In this document: positions 9,831 to 20,208 of the stretch, in pieces
Position numbering within the stretch: position 1 is the stretch's first letter
Layout of the letters: every line of letters starts with the position of its first letter
Origin: Anisus vortex
Taxonomy: Eukaryota > Mollusca > Gastropoda > Planorbidae
Direction of reading: 5' to 3'
Length of the DNA stretch: 64,000 bases
Assembly: GCA_949126835.1 (NCBI GenBank)
Contig: CASBPS010000123.1
Span: forward strand, 62,001-126,000
Made by a program: the position numbers and the translations under genes
The notes under the pieces: generated by a model
The model's database searches: none
Told to the model about the DNA's origin: nothing
The model's input: only the letters and a program-made list of their open reading frames with translations

Positions 9831-9980
9831 AGTTGTATAGTGAAGCATATATTCAAGTTGTGTTGTGTTGTGTGTTGGAGCAGTGACCTACTGAGCAAGC
9901 CTAAGAACGCTGAAATTATTCTTCCGATTGGAAAAACGTAAGTTGGAAATTTACCACTTTATAAATCTCTTAACTAAAGA

Positions 9981-12692
9981 ATGGAATTTATTAAAAATCC
10001 AGAAGAAGAAGTTTTGAAAACTTTATCAATAAAAAAGTTAAAAGAGATCGCTGAGATCTTGAAGATAGAAGTTACTGAAACTACACCATCCAGAACTGTG
10101 TTGACACAGCAGATAAAAGATGTGTTGATTGCGAGTGGAAAGTTGAAAGTAGAATCAAGCGCGGAGGGATATCAAGTTGAAGGTCAGATGTCTGAACAGT
10201 TCCGATTTCAACTAGAAATGAAACGGCTTGAAATGGAAGAAAAACGGCTTGAGATGGAACAAAGACGTCTAGAAATAGAAAGTCAGGAAAGAGATAAGAA
10301 AAGTCAAAGAGAAAGTCAGGAAAGAATAGAACTAGCAAAGATAGGAGCTACTAAAAAAGAATCTCATAATGATGTAGAGATGGCCAGATGGAAAAAGCTA
10401 GTCCCTACCTACATTGATAAAGAAAGTGAAATAGCTAATTTCTTCCAGACCTTTGAAATTTCTTGCAGAGATTTTAAGTTCCCAGAAGATAAATGGGGAA
10501 TATTAGTCAGAACAGCTTTTACTCAGGGAAGGGCAAGAGATTGTGTTCTATTATTAAAAGAGGAGAATTTAAATGATTATGAAATCATTAAAGACACTGT
10601 ACTTAAAGCCTATAACCAAATACCGGAAAGTTATCGGAAAAGGTTCCGTCAGTACACAATGTCCCCTTACCAAACACACTTAGACTTCCTTAGAGCAGAA
10701 GAAAAGTTAATGGATCAGTGGATAAAATCCAGAAATATCTCCACATTAAAAGAAATGAAAGATATCATTCTGTTAGAGGATTTTATTAACAAAGTGAGGC
10801 CGGATATAAGAATGTATTTATCCGAGCGTGATATCACTGACCCACATAAGGCTGCTGATTTAGCTGAACAGTATGCACTGTGTCATAGGACAGCTGGTGA
10901 AAAGAATGTTAATAGGCCACAACGGCAAGCAGAAAACACACAAAAACATCGTGAAAAAGAGCATTTTGTGAAACAAAATGATGTGAATAAGAAACCTGTC
11001 AACAAAAACGTCCGATGTACTTTTTGTAAAAGAACAGGACATAGCATCGAAGACTGTTGGAGTATACGAAGCGACAAAAGACCTTACAAAGTGGTAATGT
11101 GCACTAGCCATAAACCAAAACAAAAGGTACAAGAAAGCGAAAATACAAACGAACTGAATTCGAAGAAAGATTCTTCTAAACCAGAAACACTGAGGGTGGA
11201 TTTGCCTGAGAGCAAAAGTCAGAAGGTAGAGAAATCTACAACTGAAGAAAGTGAGGATGAAGATCCTGCTTTTAAATACAGAACGGCTACGATTGGGTTC
11301 CTTGTAAAGGTCCCATATATCCACAGAGACGAAAAAGTAGACCAAAGTATTTTTGACTCGAACAAGAGTCTGAAGTCATCGAAAGATGAAAAACCACCCG
11401 AAAGTCATGGTCAAGGGAAGAATGAAACTGACACAGAGACCCTGTGCAGTTTTCAACCGTTCATTAGTGAAGGTTGTGTGGCCTTACAAAAGGAAGGACC
11501 ACTGAAGTCCGTAAAAATATTACGAGACACAGGGGCATCATTAACCCTGCTGCTTAAAGATGTATTACCATTGAATGATAATACATTGACAGGACAGACT
11601 GTCCTAGTGAGAGGTTTTGAATGGAAAGATGAAGTACCTCTACATAGGATATACCTCTCATCTGAATTGGTGACAGGATATGTGACAGTTGGAGTAGTAT
11701 CAAAACTCCCTGTTGATGACATATCTATAATCCTAGGGAATGATTTGGCGAAAGGAAAGGTGAAACCTGAACCTATTGTGACGGCGAATCCAGACCCTAC
11801 TGTAGATACAGAAGAAGAAAAAGAACTTTATCCTGTTTGTGCTGTCACCAGAGGTATGACAACACAGAGAAAGGAAGAAAAAAATCTACCAGAAGAAAAG
11901 ATAGATAAAGAAGAAGTAGAACTTAGTACTACGTTCTTCTCCAGTATTGTCGATGGTCATCAAGAAAATCCACAATCAAATAGATCGTCACGAAATCAGT
12001 TGATTGCTGAGCAGAAAGTAGACCCAGAGTTGCTACAGTTGCATGAGAAAGCTGTCGACGAGAAAGAAAATCCTACTACTGATGTCTATGAACAGATAGA
12101 CCACAGCATAAACAAACAACAATGCAAACCTGCAGTTGCCGGTACAGATGAAGATTGGAGGAGCATCACTGAAGAAACGAGTGCGGAGAGCTGGACCGAA
12201 ACTATCAAAAGCTATGGGTTACCACAATCCATACCGTCAGATCGAAGGACCAACTTCGCCTCGGAACTCTTCAATCCAGTCCTAAAGAACTTATGCCTGG
12301 AGCATGAGGTGACAACTGAATCCTATCCGGAAAGTCGAGGAGCCTATGGACCAATCTTTGGACCCACTGTCCGAGGACCACTCAAACTACTTCCAGAGGA
12401 ATGGCAGACCGAATTGGATCTCCTTGGGCTGAGCAAGTACCTAGATAAGTACATATATTTTTTGTCTGACATAACTGTGTTTGTTAGAAAAAAAGTGTAC
12501 ACTGCTCACATGCAGATGCCATTGTTGTGTGATGAAAGAAAGGCAAATATATTATATCATTTGAAAATGATAAAGCCTTACCTTCTGAAAACAATTGGAA
12601 TAAGCTTGATGTTGTTAACATTGTTACTCTTATTTGTAAAATTTATGCCTGGAGTACAGGATGAATTGAATGACAAATTCACTGATAGTTAG
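9981..12692 (+). CDS. gag: Gag-protease-integrase-remnant-TM polyprotein, copy 2 (903 aa)
   Basis: Single long frame. Residues ~70-120 form a Glu/Arg/Lys coiled coil. Residues ~135-300 are a Gag capsid with a SCAN-like C-terminal half (LLEDFINKVRPDIRMYLSER). A CCHC zinc knuckle uses C346, C349, H354 and C359. The retropepsin has DTGA with catalytic D516 and ILGND at 584-588, then an acidic/basic linker. Residues ~753-840 resemble the integrase end (SDRRTNFASELF, YPESRGA, TVRGPLKLL), but the first catalytic Asp and the Glu are gone. A hydrophobic helix at ~870-888 precedes a short polar tail. The reverse transcriptase/RNase H region normally between protease and integrase is missing and the flanks are joined in frame. 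The start is the first ATG after the leader. By domain content it would form particles, bind RNA and self-cleave, and possibly anchor in a membrane. Confidence 0.9.
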   Translation: MEFIKNPEEEVLKTLSIKKLKEIAEILKIEVTETTPSRTVLTQQIKDVLIASGKLKVESSAEGYQVEGQMSEQFRFQLEMKRLEMEEKRLEMEQRRLEIESQERDKKSQRESQERIELAKIGATKKESHNDVEMARWKKLVPTYIDKESEIANFFQTFEISCRDFKFPEDKWGILVRTAFTQGRARDCVLLLKEENLNDYEIIKDTVLKAYNQIPESYRKRFRQYTMSPYQTHLDFLRAEEKLMDQWIKSRNISTLKEMKDIILLEDFINKVRPDIRMYLSERDITDPHKAADLAEQYALCHRTAGEKNVNRPQRQAENTQKHREKEHFVKQNDVNKKPVNKNVRCTFCKRTGHSIEDCWSIRSDKRPYKVVMCTSHKPKQKVQESENTNELNSKKDSSKPETLRVDLPESKSQKVEKSTTEESEDEDPAFKYRTATIGFLVKVPYIHRDEKVDQSIFDSNKSLKSSKDEKPPESHGQGKNETDTETLCSFQPFISEGCVALQKEGPLKSVKILRDTGASLTLLLKDVLPLNDNTLTGQTVLVRGFEWKDEVPLHRIYLSSELVTGYVTVGVVSKLPVDDISIILGNDLAKGKVKPEPIVTANPDPTVDTEEEKELYPVCAVTRGMTTQRKEEKNLPEEKIDKEEVELSTTFFSSIVDGHQENPQSNRSSRNQLIAEQKVDPELLQLHEKAVDEKENPTTDVYEQIDHSINKQQCKPAVAGTDEDWRSITEETSAESWTETIKSYGLPQSIPSDRRTNFASELFNPVLKNLCLEHEVTTESYPESRGAYGPIFGPTVRGPLKLLPEEWQTELDLLGLSKYLDKYIYFLSDITVFVRKKVYTAHMQMPLLCDERKANILYHLKMIKPYLLKTIGISLMLLTLLLLFVKFMPGVQDELNDKFTDS

Positions 12693-14206
12693 TTACCAAA
12701 CTTACTATTTTAAAACTAAATCCCTTACTTGTGAAGAAAAAGGAATGAGTAAAAGTATTGTTAGAGTAAATATCATTATAGTGTGATATTTCTAAACAAA
12801 CTTGTTAGGTTGAGCATTAAAAATAATTGCTATAAGAGAAAAAGATCAGTTTTATCCGCAGAATTGGTTTCTAAATCAGAGGACATTATAAATGTGGACT
12901 GATTATAAGATATGTTTGAGAATCTCTGGAAATGATAATTGAAACATTTAGCAGAGAGGATAATTTGATTGAAAAAGATGTAAATGGTTATAAGAAAAGA
13001 AAATTTTTCTATCACTAAATTATTGAGAAATGTTTTATGATTGTACTATGGAAAATATTTTATCATGTACTGTTGTTGAAATATTGCACTGAGTCAAGAT
13101 GCAAATTTCTTCTATGTGAATTTATTCATTTGTTCTATTATCATTGAATGTATGATAATGAAGGGTAAAAATAGTTGCTGCAAGACAGAACTATGACTAA
13201 CAAGAATTCCAAGAAATGTATTATATATGATTTTTCACTTTTAGGATACTGTTACATGAAAAGCAGATCAAAAGTAGAAACTAATAAAACTTTGTATCCT
13301 TGTTTGTATAAATTTAGGATATGGGCCACTGATTTGACACTGCAAACCAGAATGATTGAGAATTTCATGGTTGAAAATTTATAATGTTGACATACCAATG
13401 TTCAACAAATGTATTATTAATTAAGGATTTCATGTCAAGATTGTAAAACTAATCTATTTTTTTTTTGTATTAGTTAAAATAGATTGAATGAATTGTACTG
13501 AAAAGCAAAAGATTGGGTAGACCTGAACACTGTGAAGTAACAGGAGAACCTAGAACCTAATGAATAAAACCTTTATGGAAAATGGAAAAGAGCAATGTAC
13601 ACCACTGAAAAGATTGGAAATGGAATGTTTTACCACAACAGTCAAACCAGCAGTTTGTTTTGTACATAAATTGTTACATTGATTTCGCTCTGAAAAAAAT
13701 TAATAGTAGCCTATGCTTAACTCTTTTCTACTTCAATAATATTGTATTTGAAATGTCTTTGATGTAATCTAAAGAAAATAAGTACTTACTGTGTAGTACT
13801 AAGATTGTATGAAGATAATATAATCTGCTTTGATTGATAGTTAATTAAGTAAATTAACCAATTTGTTTTAAGTAAATCCATGTCTGCATGAAAGATAGAA
13901 TGTTTCAATTCAAAACTGCTACGATGTGAACTCTTTTAAAAAGAAAATAATGACGTCGAAAGGTCATGGTAAAATGAAAGATTGAAATATTTTTAATGAA
14001 ATTGTCTATAAACTATTTTAATTCGTGAACAGACTATGTTTAATGTTCTCAAAATAATATAAATGAATTTGATTTTGAGATGATAGATGTTAAAGAATGC
14101 TCATTTAATACGATAACTATTTAATCGCGTAGCAATTTTATTTGACCTCGGCTGTGATGAGGTAGAAATTTGCATAGCGATGTCAATATTGATAAAATCA
14201 ATTGAG

Positions 14207-14243
<37 letters not shown>

Positions 14244-14874
14244 CGGAATTGACCTCAATTTCTGTGTCGCGTCACAGACAGTTGTCTAATGTTGTCCAGC
14301 CTACAAACATGAAAAAAAAAATACTGTCGAGAAAATGATCGTGTTGTTGTGTAATTAGGTCAAGCCTAGTAGTATTTTTTTTCATCAAGAGCGTTTGTTT
14401 TTTTCTGCTTATGAAAAAATAAGTCGTGTCTGAATAGACATTAAGTGATTTTTCTTTTGTTGTTTGATTACAAATGTAAAAGATATTAGTTTATAATTAA
14501 ATGGACGAGAGAGGTTTTTATTAACGTGGAATGTTCATGTAATAGAAGTTATTAACTTGTATTATATTATATCTATTAAGAATGATTATGTATTTTTCTT
14601 GTATACAAGATTTAGATAAACAATTTAATTGTCCATTGTTTTGAATTAAAAATTGAATGATTGAATGACTATAGTTAAGCCATTTGATAAGATGAATTTA
14701 TATTGCATATATTATTATGTTATTGTTATCAGTTCGATTGAATTATTGGGATCGCCAATTGAACTGTATTGTTTTTCCCGGAATATTTTCTTTTATAATT
14801 ATTCCTTAAAATTAACATTTTTCGTATGGTTAAAATGTAAAGGAAATAATTATAAAGCTTTAGAAGGGGGGGGA
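12693..14874 (+). other. Long noncoding 3' interior, copy 2
   Basis: 2.18 kb between stop codon and 3' LTR with no frame above background. It is AT-rich with several conserved TTGATTGATAGTTAATTAAG-like stretches, and is shared with copies 1, 3 and 4. A GA microsatellite lies at about 14212-14239. The polypurine tract AGAAGGGGGGGGA (14862-14874) directly abuts the LTR. Confidence 0.8.
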
Positions 14875-15520
14875 TGTTACGAATCTCGGTCATAAATGAA
14901 TGACGTAGTAAGGCATTGACCTCTTAACAAGTGCGTATCAGAGTCCAAAGCGACCAAGGTTTGACCTTTATGCCCTGAGGGCAGTTTAAATAAAATAATT
15001 CGTTCAAATTCCGTGGAAATTGGAGGATAATTCTGGATCGTAGTAATTATAGAGAAAGAGGTTAAAATGCGTATTAAGACCCTGTAGAATCTTCGATGAT
15101 AGTTTTCTTTGTAAAGTCCCGACCTCCTTAAAGTTAGTTCAGTTTAAACGTTTGTAGAGTTCAGTTCGGAAGTTTGTCGAGTGAAGTCGCTAATATTCAT
15201 TTGTATATTGTATGCCATTGTATTGAAACTTATGTTGCCATCAGTTGATGAAGTTTATTGATCGTTTATATTGAGTCTACAATTTAAATAAAATTGTTTA
15301 TTCAACAACTGGAGTTGTTTGATCTATGATTGTTGAGAAAGGTGTTGAAGATAATTATCACGAATATAACTACATTGCTGCATAGACCTGTCAGTCAAAG
15401 AACCCCTAGCTTGGGCTACAGATTAGCAGAATCTAGAGACTTCTAATAAAGATACAACTATATTCATTGAATCCGATTTAACGAGTCGTAATAATAGTCA
15501 TCATAAAGAGGTCCATAACA
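14875..15520 (+). repeat. 3' LTR, copy 2
   Basis: 646 bp, identical to the 5' LTR as far as I can read. Preceded by the polypurine tract and followed by the ATAT duplication. Confidence 0.93.
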
Positions 15521-15544
15521 ATATATATATTCCACATTTAATAT

Positions 15545-16467
15545 TGTAACCCCCCCATCCTTATCTCTCAATACTTGTGCAGCTCTTGTTATTAGCCCCA
15601 CGGCTATCGGATAATATTTCATACGCTAAGAAACCCCTCGGTCGTTCAAATACAAATGTCCAGGGAGATATGTAACGGTCTCACTCTAAAATATAGTGGG
15701 CCCTCTCCCAGAGCTGTATTCAGTTTAATAAGTTAATTATTAACCCAGATCCTTCACCTCATTATATGAGAAGTCGGGGTATCAGTAAACGTATTTCTGA
15801 TTAAGTAATTAAGGACTGTATACAATGATGCTGTTCAGTTGTAATCTGAAAGTGTGCTTTGGTTGTACTGTTATTGTTTTTGTTATTTTATACCCTAAAT
15901 ATGGAACTTTGTTTCTAAAATAATAATAGATTACTATGCATTGTTAACTATTTTGGTTAGACCTTTTATTATGTTGTAAATTACAAAATTTATTTTGATT
16001 ACCAATGTATTTTGTCAGTGTTTAATATGGTTTATGTTAATTATTTAATTTGTTTCAATTATTGTTATATTTGTTATTAGAAAGTATAAAATCAGTAGGT
16101 GTGTTTATTAGGTAGGCCCTATGTAAATTTTATAATTTGAAAAATGTGTTACATATTTTGAATATGTGTTTAAATAACGGGCACACGTACAATTGTTCAA
16201 TTTTACTGGGCATCTAGCTAACCTGTTTTGGGGCTGTAAGTGTGTGTGACCTAATGATCTCCTATATGCATGGGGAGAGCTATTAGGCCTATATTCGGTG
16301 ACAGAAAGGTGTGAGATTACGATGTGTTCAGCTAAGAGCCAGAGGAACGAGTGTGTGGCGTGTGGCTGTCTTTTCTTGTTAGAAATAAAGAGCCCTTTTA
16401 ATATTTTAACCACCTCGTTGCCTTGATTTATGTGGAGATGAGAAGAAATATAAATATTGTCATAACA
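15545..16467 (+). repeat. Possible solo LTR of another family, U1 (923 bp)
   Basis: Begins TGTAACCCCCC, ends GTCATAACA, and has AATAAAGAGCCC near its 3' end, all LTR-like. The flanks do not show a convincing target duplication (AATAT against GCAG). No coding content is recognised on either strand. Exactly 923 bp also in U2 and U3. Confidence 0.35.
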
Positions 16468-17075
16468 GCAGGCTTCCCTCTAGACAAGAAGCTAATACGG
16501 TCGGTAGATCAAGTGCTCCCACCGTTCACCAGATGAAAGGCTGGGAGAGCAGTGCCTACTAAGATAGTAATAGATAGCTTTTAGAGTGATTATCAAAATT
16601 ATAATATGTATAGGTCAAATAGGGTTAAATTGCATTTCATTTTTAGGACCTAGGGCCTAGGCTTATAGGCTATAGCCTACTAATATAGCAGTGTTTAGTA
16701 TTCTCATAAAACTCCGCCATGACTAAGCAATGTTTCCAAATATATGATCGGCCGAACAACGTGTGAAATGTAAATAGTGTGTTATATTTTTCATTAGTTG
16801 CATTTAAGAGTTGAAAAAAAAACACAGCTTTTGTCGGTCACGCAGTCACGCTTGAAATCATTACAAACAATGTTAATGGTAATTAGGTCACTTGTATAAC
16901 GCGTCAATATCGGTGTTGCGCAGTCTAGGCGACGTTTAGTATAATGGTGCACTTCAAAAGACTAGCGAGAGAAAGATAAAGAGAGAGAGATAGAGAGTGG
17001 GATTAAGTGCGGTAATCTAGTGTATAAATTAAACGTTATAGTGACTTTTGGTGTTACCTAGTAGAGTTGGCCAAC
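16468..17075. other. Spacer with LTR empty site, U1
   Basis: No gene seen. ATAG at 16574-16577 is the unoccupied target of LTR copies 3 and 4. A short GA-rich run lies at 16969-16997. Confidence 0.6.
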
Positions 17076-17231
17076 CTCAAATTCTTTCACATGCATGTCC
17101 TTTTTCTTTACATTAGACTGTGTATAAATACCTCGCTGTCCAGTCACTGTTTGTTCAATGGGTGCAGGAATTATTAGATCAAGGTTATCATAGCCATGTT
17201 TGCGAGGCACCCATTCTTTAGGAGGTATAAT
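17076..17231 (-). CDS. KDM4: KDM4-like JmjN-linker exon, U1 (52 codons)
   Basis: A phase-0 exon of 156 bp, from acceptor GCTATAG to donor GAG/GTTGGC. It encodes [19 protein letters not shown], then [19 protein letters not shown] and [13 protein letters not shown]. This matches residues about 45-96 of KDM4 (JMJD2) demethylases, the end of JmjN and the start of the linker to JmjC. No neighbouring exon supplies the rest of JmjN or the catalytic domain. The frame is free of lesions in all three copies; U1 differs from U2 and U3 by a synonymous change near the donor. Family assignment is firm; whether it is expressed is unknown. Confidence 0.88.
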
Positions 17232-17383
17232 CTATAGCAAACAGAAATATTTTTTTAAGTGATTTATTATTCTTTATTTTTTGCAACAAAGATAGGATGC
17301 TATTTTTAACCTTTTCATGTACATTTCTAAAGTCAAATATTCCAAAACTGTATAACTAGCCACTATTAAAACAAGAGTAAATT

Positions 17384-17854
17384 ATGTTTCCCTTTTCGAT
17401 CATGTTGGTAGTATATAGGATAGGGTCCGTAAAACAGTGTCCACAAAATTCTCTGGCCACAGGACATTGTGTGGTCAGCACAATGACCAGTGATCTTAAT
17501 TTTCCCATGCATATTATTGACACATTTTATGCAAGTATAAAATACTATATTTTTGACATGAATTCAAACACAAGACCTTGGACTAACAAGCAAACTTACT
17601 ACAGGTCTAACAATCTTCAAAGTCTCTTTGAAATACCCAACAATCCTAGACTTAAGTCCAGGGCGTGGCGTAACGTGTCAAGGGTTGGCTCAAGGGGCCA
17701 CACAAAGATCCTGACTGAGACTAGCCTCTTTAGGGCATGCTGCCTAACAAAAGGTATGATCTCCACAGTCCCATATACTACTAGCCATCCAGACACACGA
17801 ATTGGCAAGACAGACTGTATTGCACATTTCGTCTTCTCCACCGAGTCATGGTGA
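17384..17854 (+). other. Conserved 156-codon open frame, U1, unrecognised
   Basis: Open frame identical in U1, U2 and U3, with an antisense frame of 74 codons inside it (17617-17841). Composition and hydrophobicity do not suggest a known domain. Identity between units reflects recent duplication, so openness is not evidence of selection. Probably noncoding. Confidence 0.2.
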
Positions 17855-18150
17855 CTCTTGCCTGTTCAATGAAATCCCGGATGTGCAACAGTTGCTTTCC
17901 TCCAAGCGTGTACTCTTAATGATTTATGCAGTTAAATGTTAACTGGTACTGTATATAGATATGAAGTCCAAATTAAATTTTCAAATAGAATTACCGGTAT
18001 TAAAAATATTTAATAAAAATTTTCATGCAACATTGTGATAGTGGGTCAGTTCTCCCAAACCTACCCAAACAATATGAACCATGAACCTTGTTAAACAAAT
18101 ACATAGCTAAGCCAATAAGAAATGTCTTTTCAACAGGCTGAATTGTAGGC

Positions 18151-18240
18151 CTCTTTGATGCTAGTCTCCATCTGGCTTTTGTCCATATTAATGGCAAAGA
18201 TGCAGATGTCTACATACAGCTGGAGATAGGTATCACCACA
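18151..18240 (-). pseudogene. Truncated CGDTY exon, U1 (30 codons)
   Basis: Starts at the same acceptor as the long exon (TTTACAG) and encodes CGDTYLQLYVDICIFAINMD to SIKE. It then loses homology at 18150. It follows the 47-codon exon across a 194-nt intron, the same spacing as in U4, so this is the original exon order with the third exon cut short. Confidence 0.7.
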
Positions 18241-18434
18241 CTGTAAAGAATAATTCCTAAAATTATCAAAAATGATTAAATTCATTTAGACAACTATTTA
18301 AAAAAAGCAATTTTTAATTATTAATAAAAAAGACTTCATTAAATCATATACTGATTTACAATTACTCGTCCTGATAGCTCCTATCTATTTTCTTAATCCC
18401 AATGAGTTTGGCTAATGCTATCAAACCAACAAAC

Positions 18435-18575
18435 CTCTTCTCTCAGAACATCTATGAAGATAACTATTTGATCTGTTGACTTTGAGATTTTAGCCATTGA
18501 CAACACACTCTCTATAAACGTGTTATGCTCTCTCACCTCTAGCAACTGCTGTGAAATCCACAGACGCAAAATTTC
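18435..18575 (-). CDS. 47-codon exon 'EILRLW', U1
   Basis: Phase-0 exon from acceptor CTTCTGCAG to donor GAAGAG/GTTTGT. It encodes EILRLWISQQLLEVREHNTF and, further on, SMAKISKSTDQIVIFIDVLR, an amphipathic-helix pattern. It is the middle of three consecutive phase-0 exons (48, 47 and ~621 codons). Family not recognised. Confidence 0.7.
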
Positions 18576-18960
18576 CTGCAGAAGAGAATACAATCCTACA
18601 CAGTCTATTACAATGCTTCCAAAATTTAAACAATTTCTGTACAATATTTTACATTGCAGTTTTCTTGTAAATACTATTAATTATAAAAAAAAAAATTAAA
18701 ACCAAATTTGTCTGTCCAAGAAAAGTGTGAGGCTTATACACATATAAATAAAAAATAGCTATTTTCCCTAGGTTCGGATATTAACTGAGATTGACGATGT
18801 AGGTTACCGAAACCAACATCACTGAAAAGACAAAGCTCATGAAATGGTGTGTATATAGGTCTATATTTGATTCATTCTTTACCGTTCTCGTGTCAATCAG
18901 TTATGATAAACCAAGGGCTGACTTGTAATATCTAAGATGAAGAACGTAATTTAAACTTAC

Positions 18961-19104
18961 TTTATTTGCCTTAATGTCTGAAGGTACTATCCAATTCTGA
19001 ACCATAAAAGTTTGAGACATGACCGTACATAGTTGTCTATAGTGTTCAGATGTTTGCAGCTGCTTAATAATGTGGAGAGCATCTTGAATACTTATCTTCT
19101 GACA
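18961..19104 (-). CDS. 48-codon exon 'QKISIQ', U1
   Basis: Phase-0 exon of 144 bp with a strong acceptor (TTTTGTTTTACAG) and a consensus donor (AAA/GTAAGT). It encodes CQKISIQDALHIIKQLQTSE and continues to WIVPSDIKANK; helical. It lies 385 nt upstream of the 47-codon exon in transcription order. Family not recognised. Confidence 0.72.
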
Positions 19105-19205
19105 CTGTAAAACAAAAAAGGGAGCTTTAAGCAGATGTATATCATAGCTGTATATTGTAAATGAACATAAATCCTGCAGACAAAGTGTATCTTGTAATTT
19201 GTTGT

Positions 19206-19211
19206 AATATA

Positions 19212-19273
<62 letters not shown>

Positions 19274-19290
19274 GTATATATATATATACT
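19206..19290. repeat. TA microsatellite, U1
   Basis: Near-perfect (TA)n of about 80 bp. It is shorter in U2 (~38831-38893) and nearly lost in U3 (58441-58491), so it is a length-variable marker of the units. Confidence 0.95.
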
Positions 19291-19545
19291 ATATATAGTC
19301 ATGCTGCAATAACAATATAATTAGCTTGTCAACAAAATTATTCTTTTTTTTGTGGGCACTACAATTTTTATTCAAACTAATATATTTGTGATATGATCTA
19401 AAATAAATGAGAAAAACTTTTAAAATCCATTTATTTTACTAAGAACATTTAGAAAAAGCATTCAAAAGAATCTATAAAGAACTACACTACTTTACACTAG
19501 TGCAGCTATACCGGCAAAATTGAACTTTAAAAACAAATTAAATAC

Positions 19546-19940
19546 CTATAGAGCTTGAAACAAAGCTCTGACAATGCGGGAACTGGCTTTAAGTATTGAA
19601 GTTGTTCTGCAAAATGGGCTCCTATGTATGGCTCGTGGTTTTTCTCCATGTCACTTGTCTTACAGCACCCGCCTCCCTGGCCATAGAAGGTCCCAATTTT
19701 GGCAAAAGATTGGTCAGAAGGCCTGAGGGCGAATGATGTCAGGGCGCAGATCATGGCCACTTTTAGGGATATGTGATGGCAGAGGCAAGCGAGCTTGGCA
19801 CAGACAGAGGACAGGTCATTTCTCCTAGCAACTACAGCAACTAAGTTGTCCTCTTTGATGCTAGTCTCCATCTGGCTTTTGTCCACATTAATGGCGAAGA
19901 TGCAGATGTCTACATACAGCTGGAGATATGTATCACCACA
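19546..19940 (-). pseudogene. Short CGDTY exon variant, U1
   Basis: Uses the same acceptor as the long exon and matches its first ~104 codons up to KNHEP. It then diverges completely into YIGAHFAEQLQYLKPVPALS and ends at a possible donor (TATAG/GTATTT). The 395-bp length leaves phase 2, incompatible with the phase-0 exon that follows downstream, so a normal spliced product is unlikely. Confidence 0.6.
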
Positions 19941-20133
19941 CTGTAAATAATAATTCCTACAATTATCAAAACTGAATAATTCATTTAGACAACTATTTAA
20001 AAAAAAGCAATTTTTAATTAATAATAAGACTTCATTAAATCATATTATACTGATTTACAATTACTCGTCCTGATAGCTTCTATCTATTTTCTTAATCCTA
20101 ATGAGTTTGGCTAATGCTATCAAACTAACAAAC

Positions 20134-20207
20134 CTTTTCTCTCAGAACATCTATGAAGATAACTATTTGATCTGTTGACTTTGAGATTTTAGCCATTGAC
20201 CACACAC
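20134..20207 (-). pseudogene. Truncated 47-codon exon beside linker exon A, U1/U2 border
   Basis: Same truncated piece as at 7529-7602, fused at the same base to linker-exon sequence. The truncation therefore predates the duplication that produced the A and B sets. Confidence 0.65.
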
Positions 20208-20208
20208 G

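Larger units (their letters stand above)
9163..15520 (+). mobile_element. LTR retrotransposon copy 2 (complete, Gypsy-like, RT-less)
   Basis: Two 646-bp LTRs that I find identical by eye flank a 5.07-kb interior with one long frame. Ends are TGTTACG...CATAACA. A 4-bp target duplication ATAT flanks it (9159-9162 and 15521-15524), and the same site is uninterrupted in U2 (28731-28752). No reverse transcriptase, RNase H or complete integrase is encoded. Identical LTRs indicate a recent insertion, necessarily mobilised in trans. Confidence 0.93.

Noticed and set aside
10860..11345. Antisense frame of 161 codons in copy 2
   Set aside because: Phe/Leu-rich complement of the Lys/Glu-rich Gag; not conserved as an open frame in copies 3 and 4.
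16108..16413. Minus-strand frame of 101 codons, repeated in U2 and U3
   Set aside because: Lies inside the solo-LTR-like repeat; no recognisable domain and no splice context.
18901..19302. 133-codon frame on the minus strand
   Set aside because: Starts in the TA microsatellite and intron; only the 144-bp exon within it (18961-19104) is supported by splice sites.
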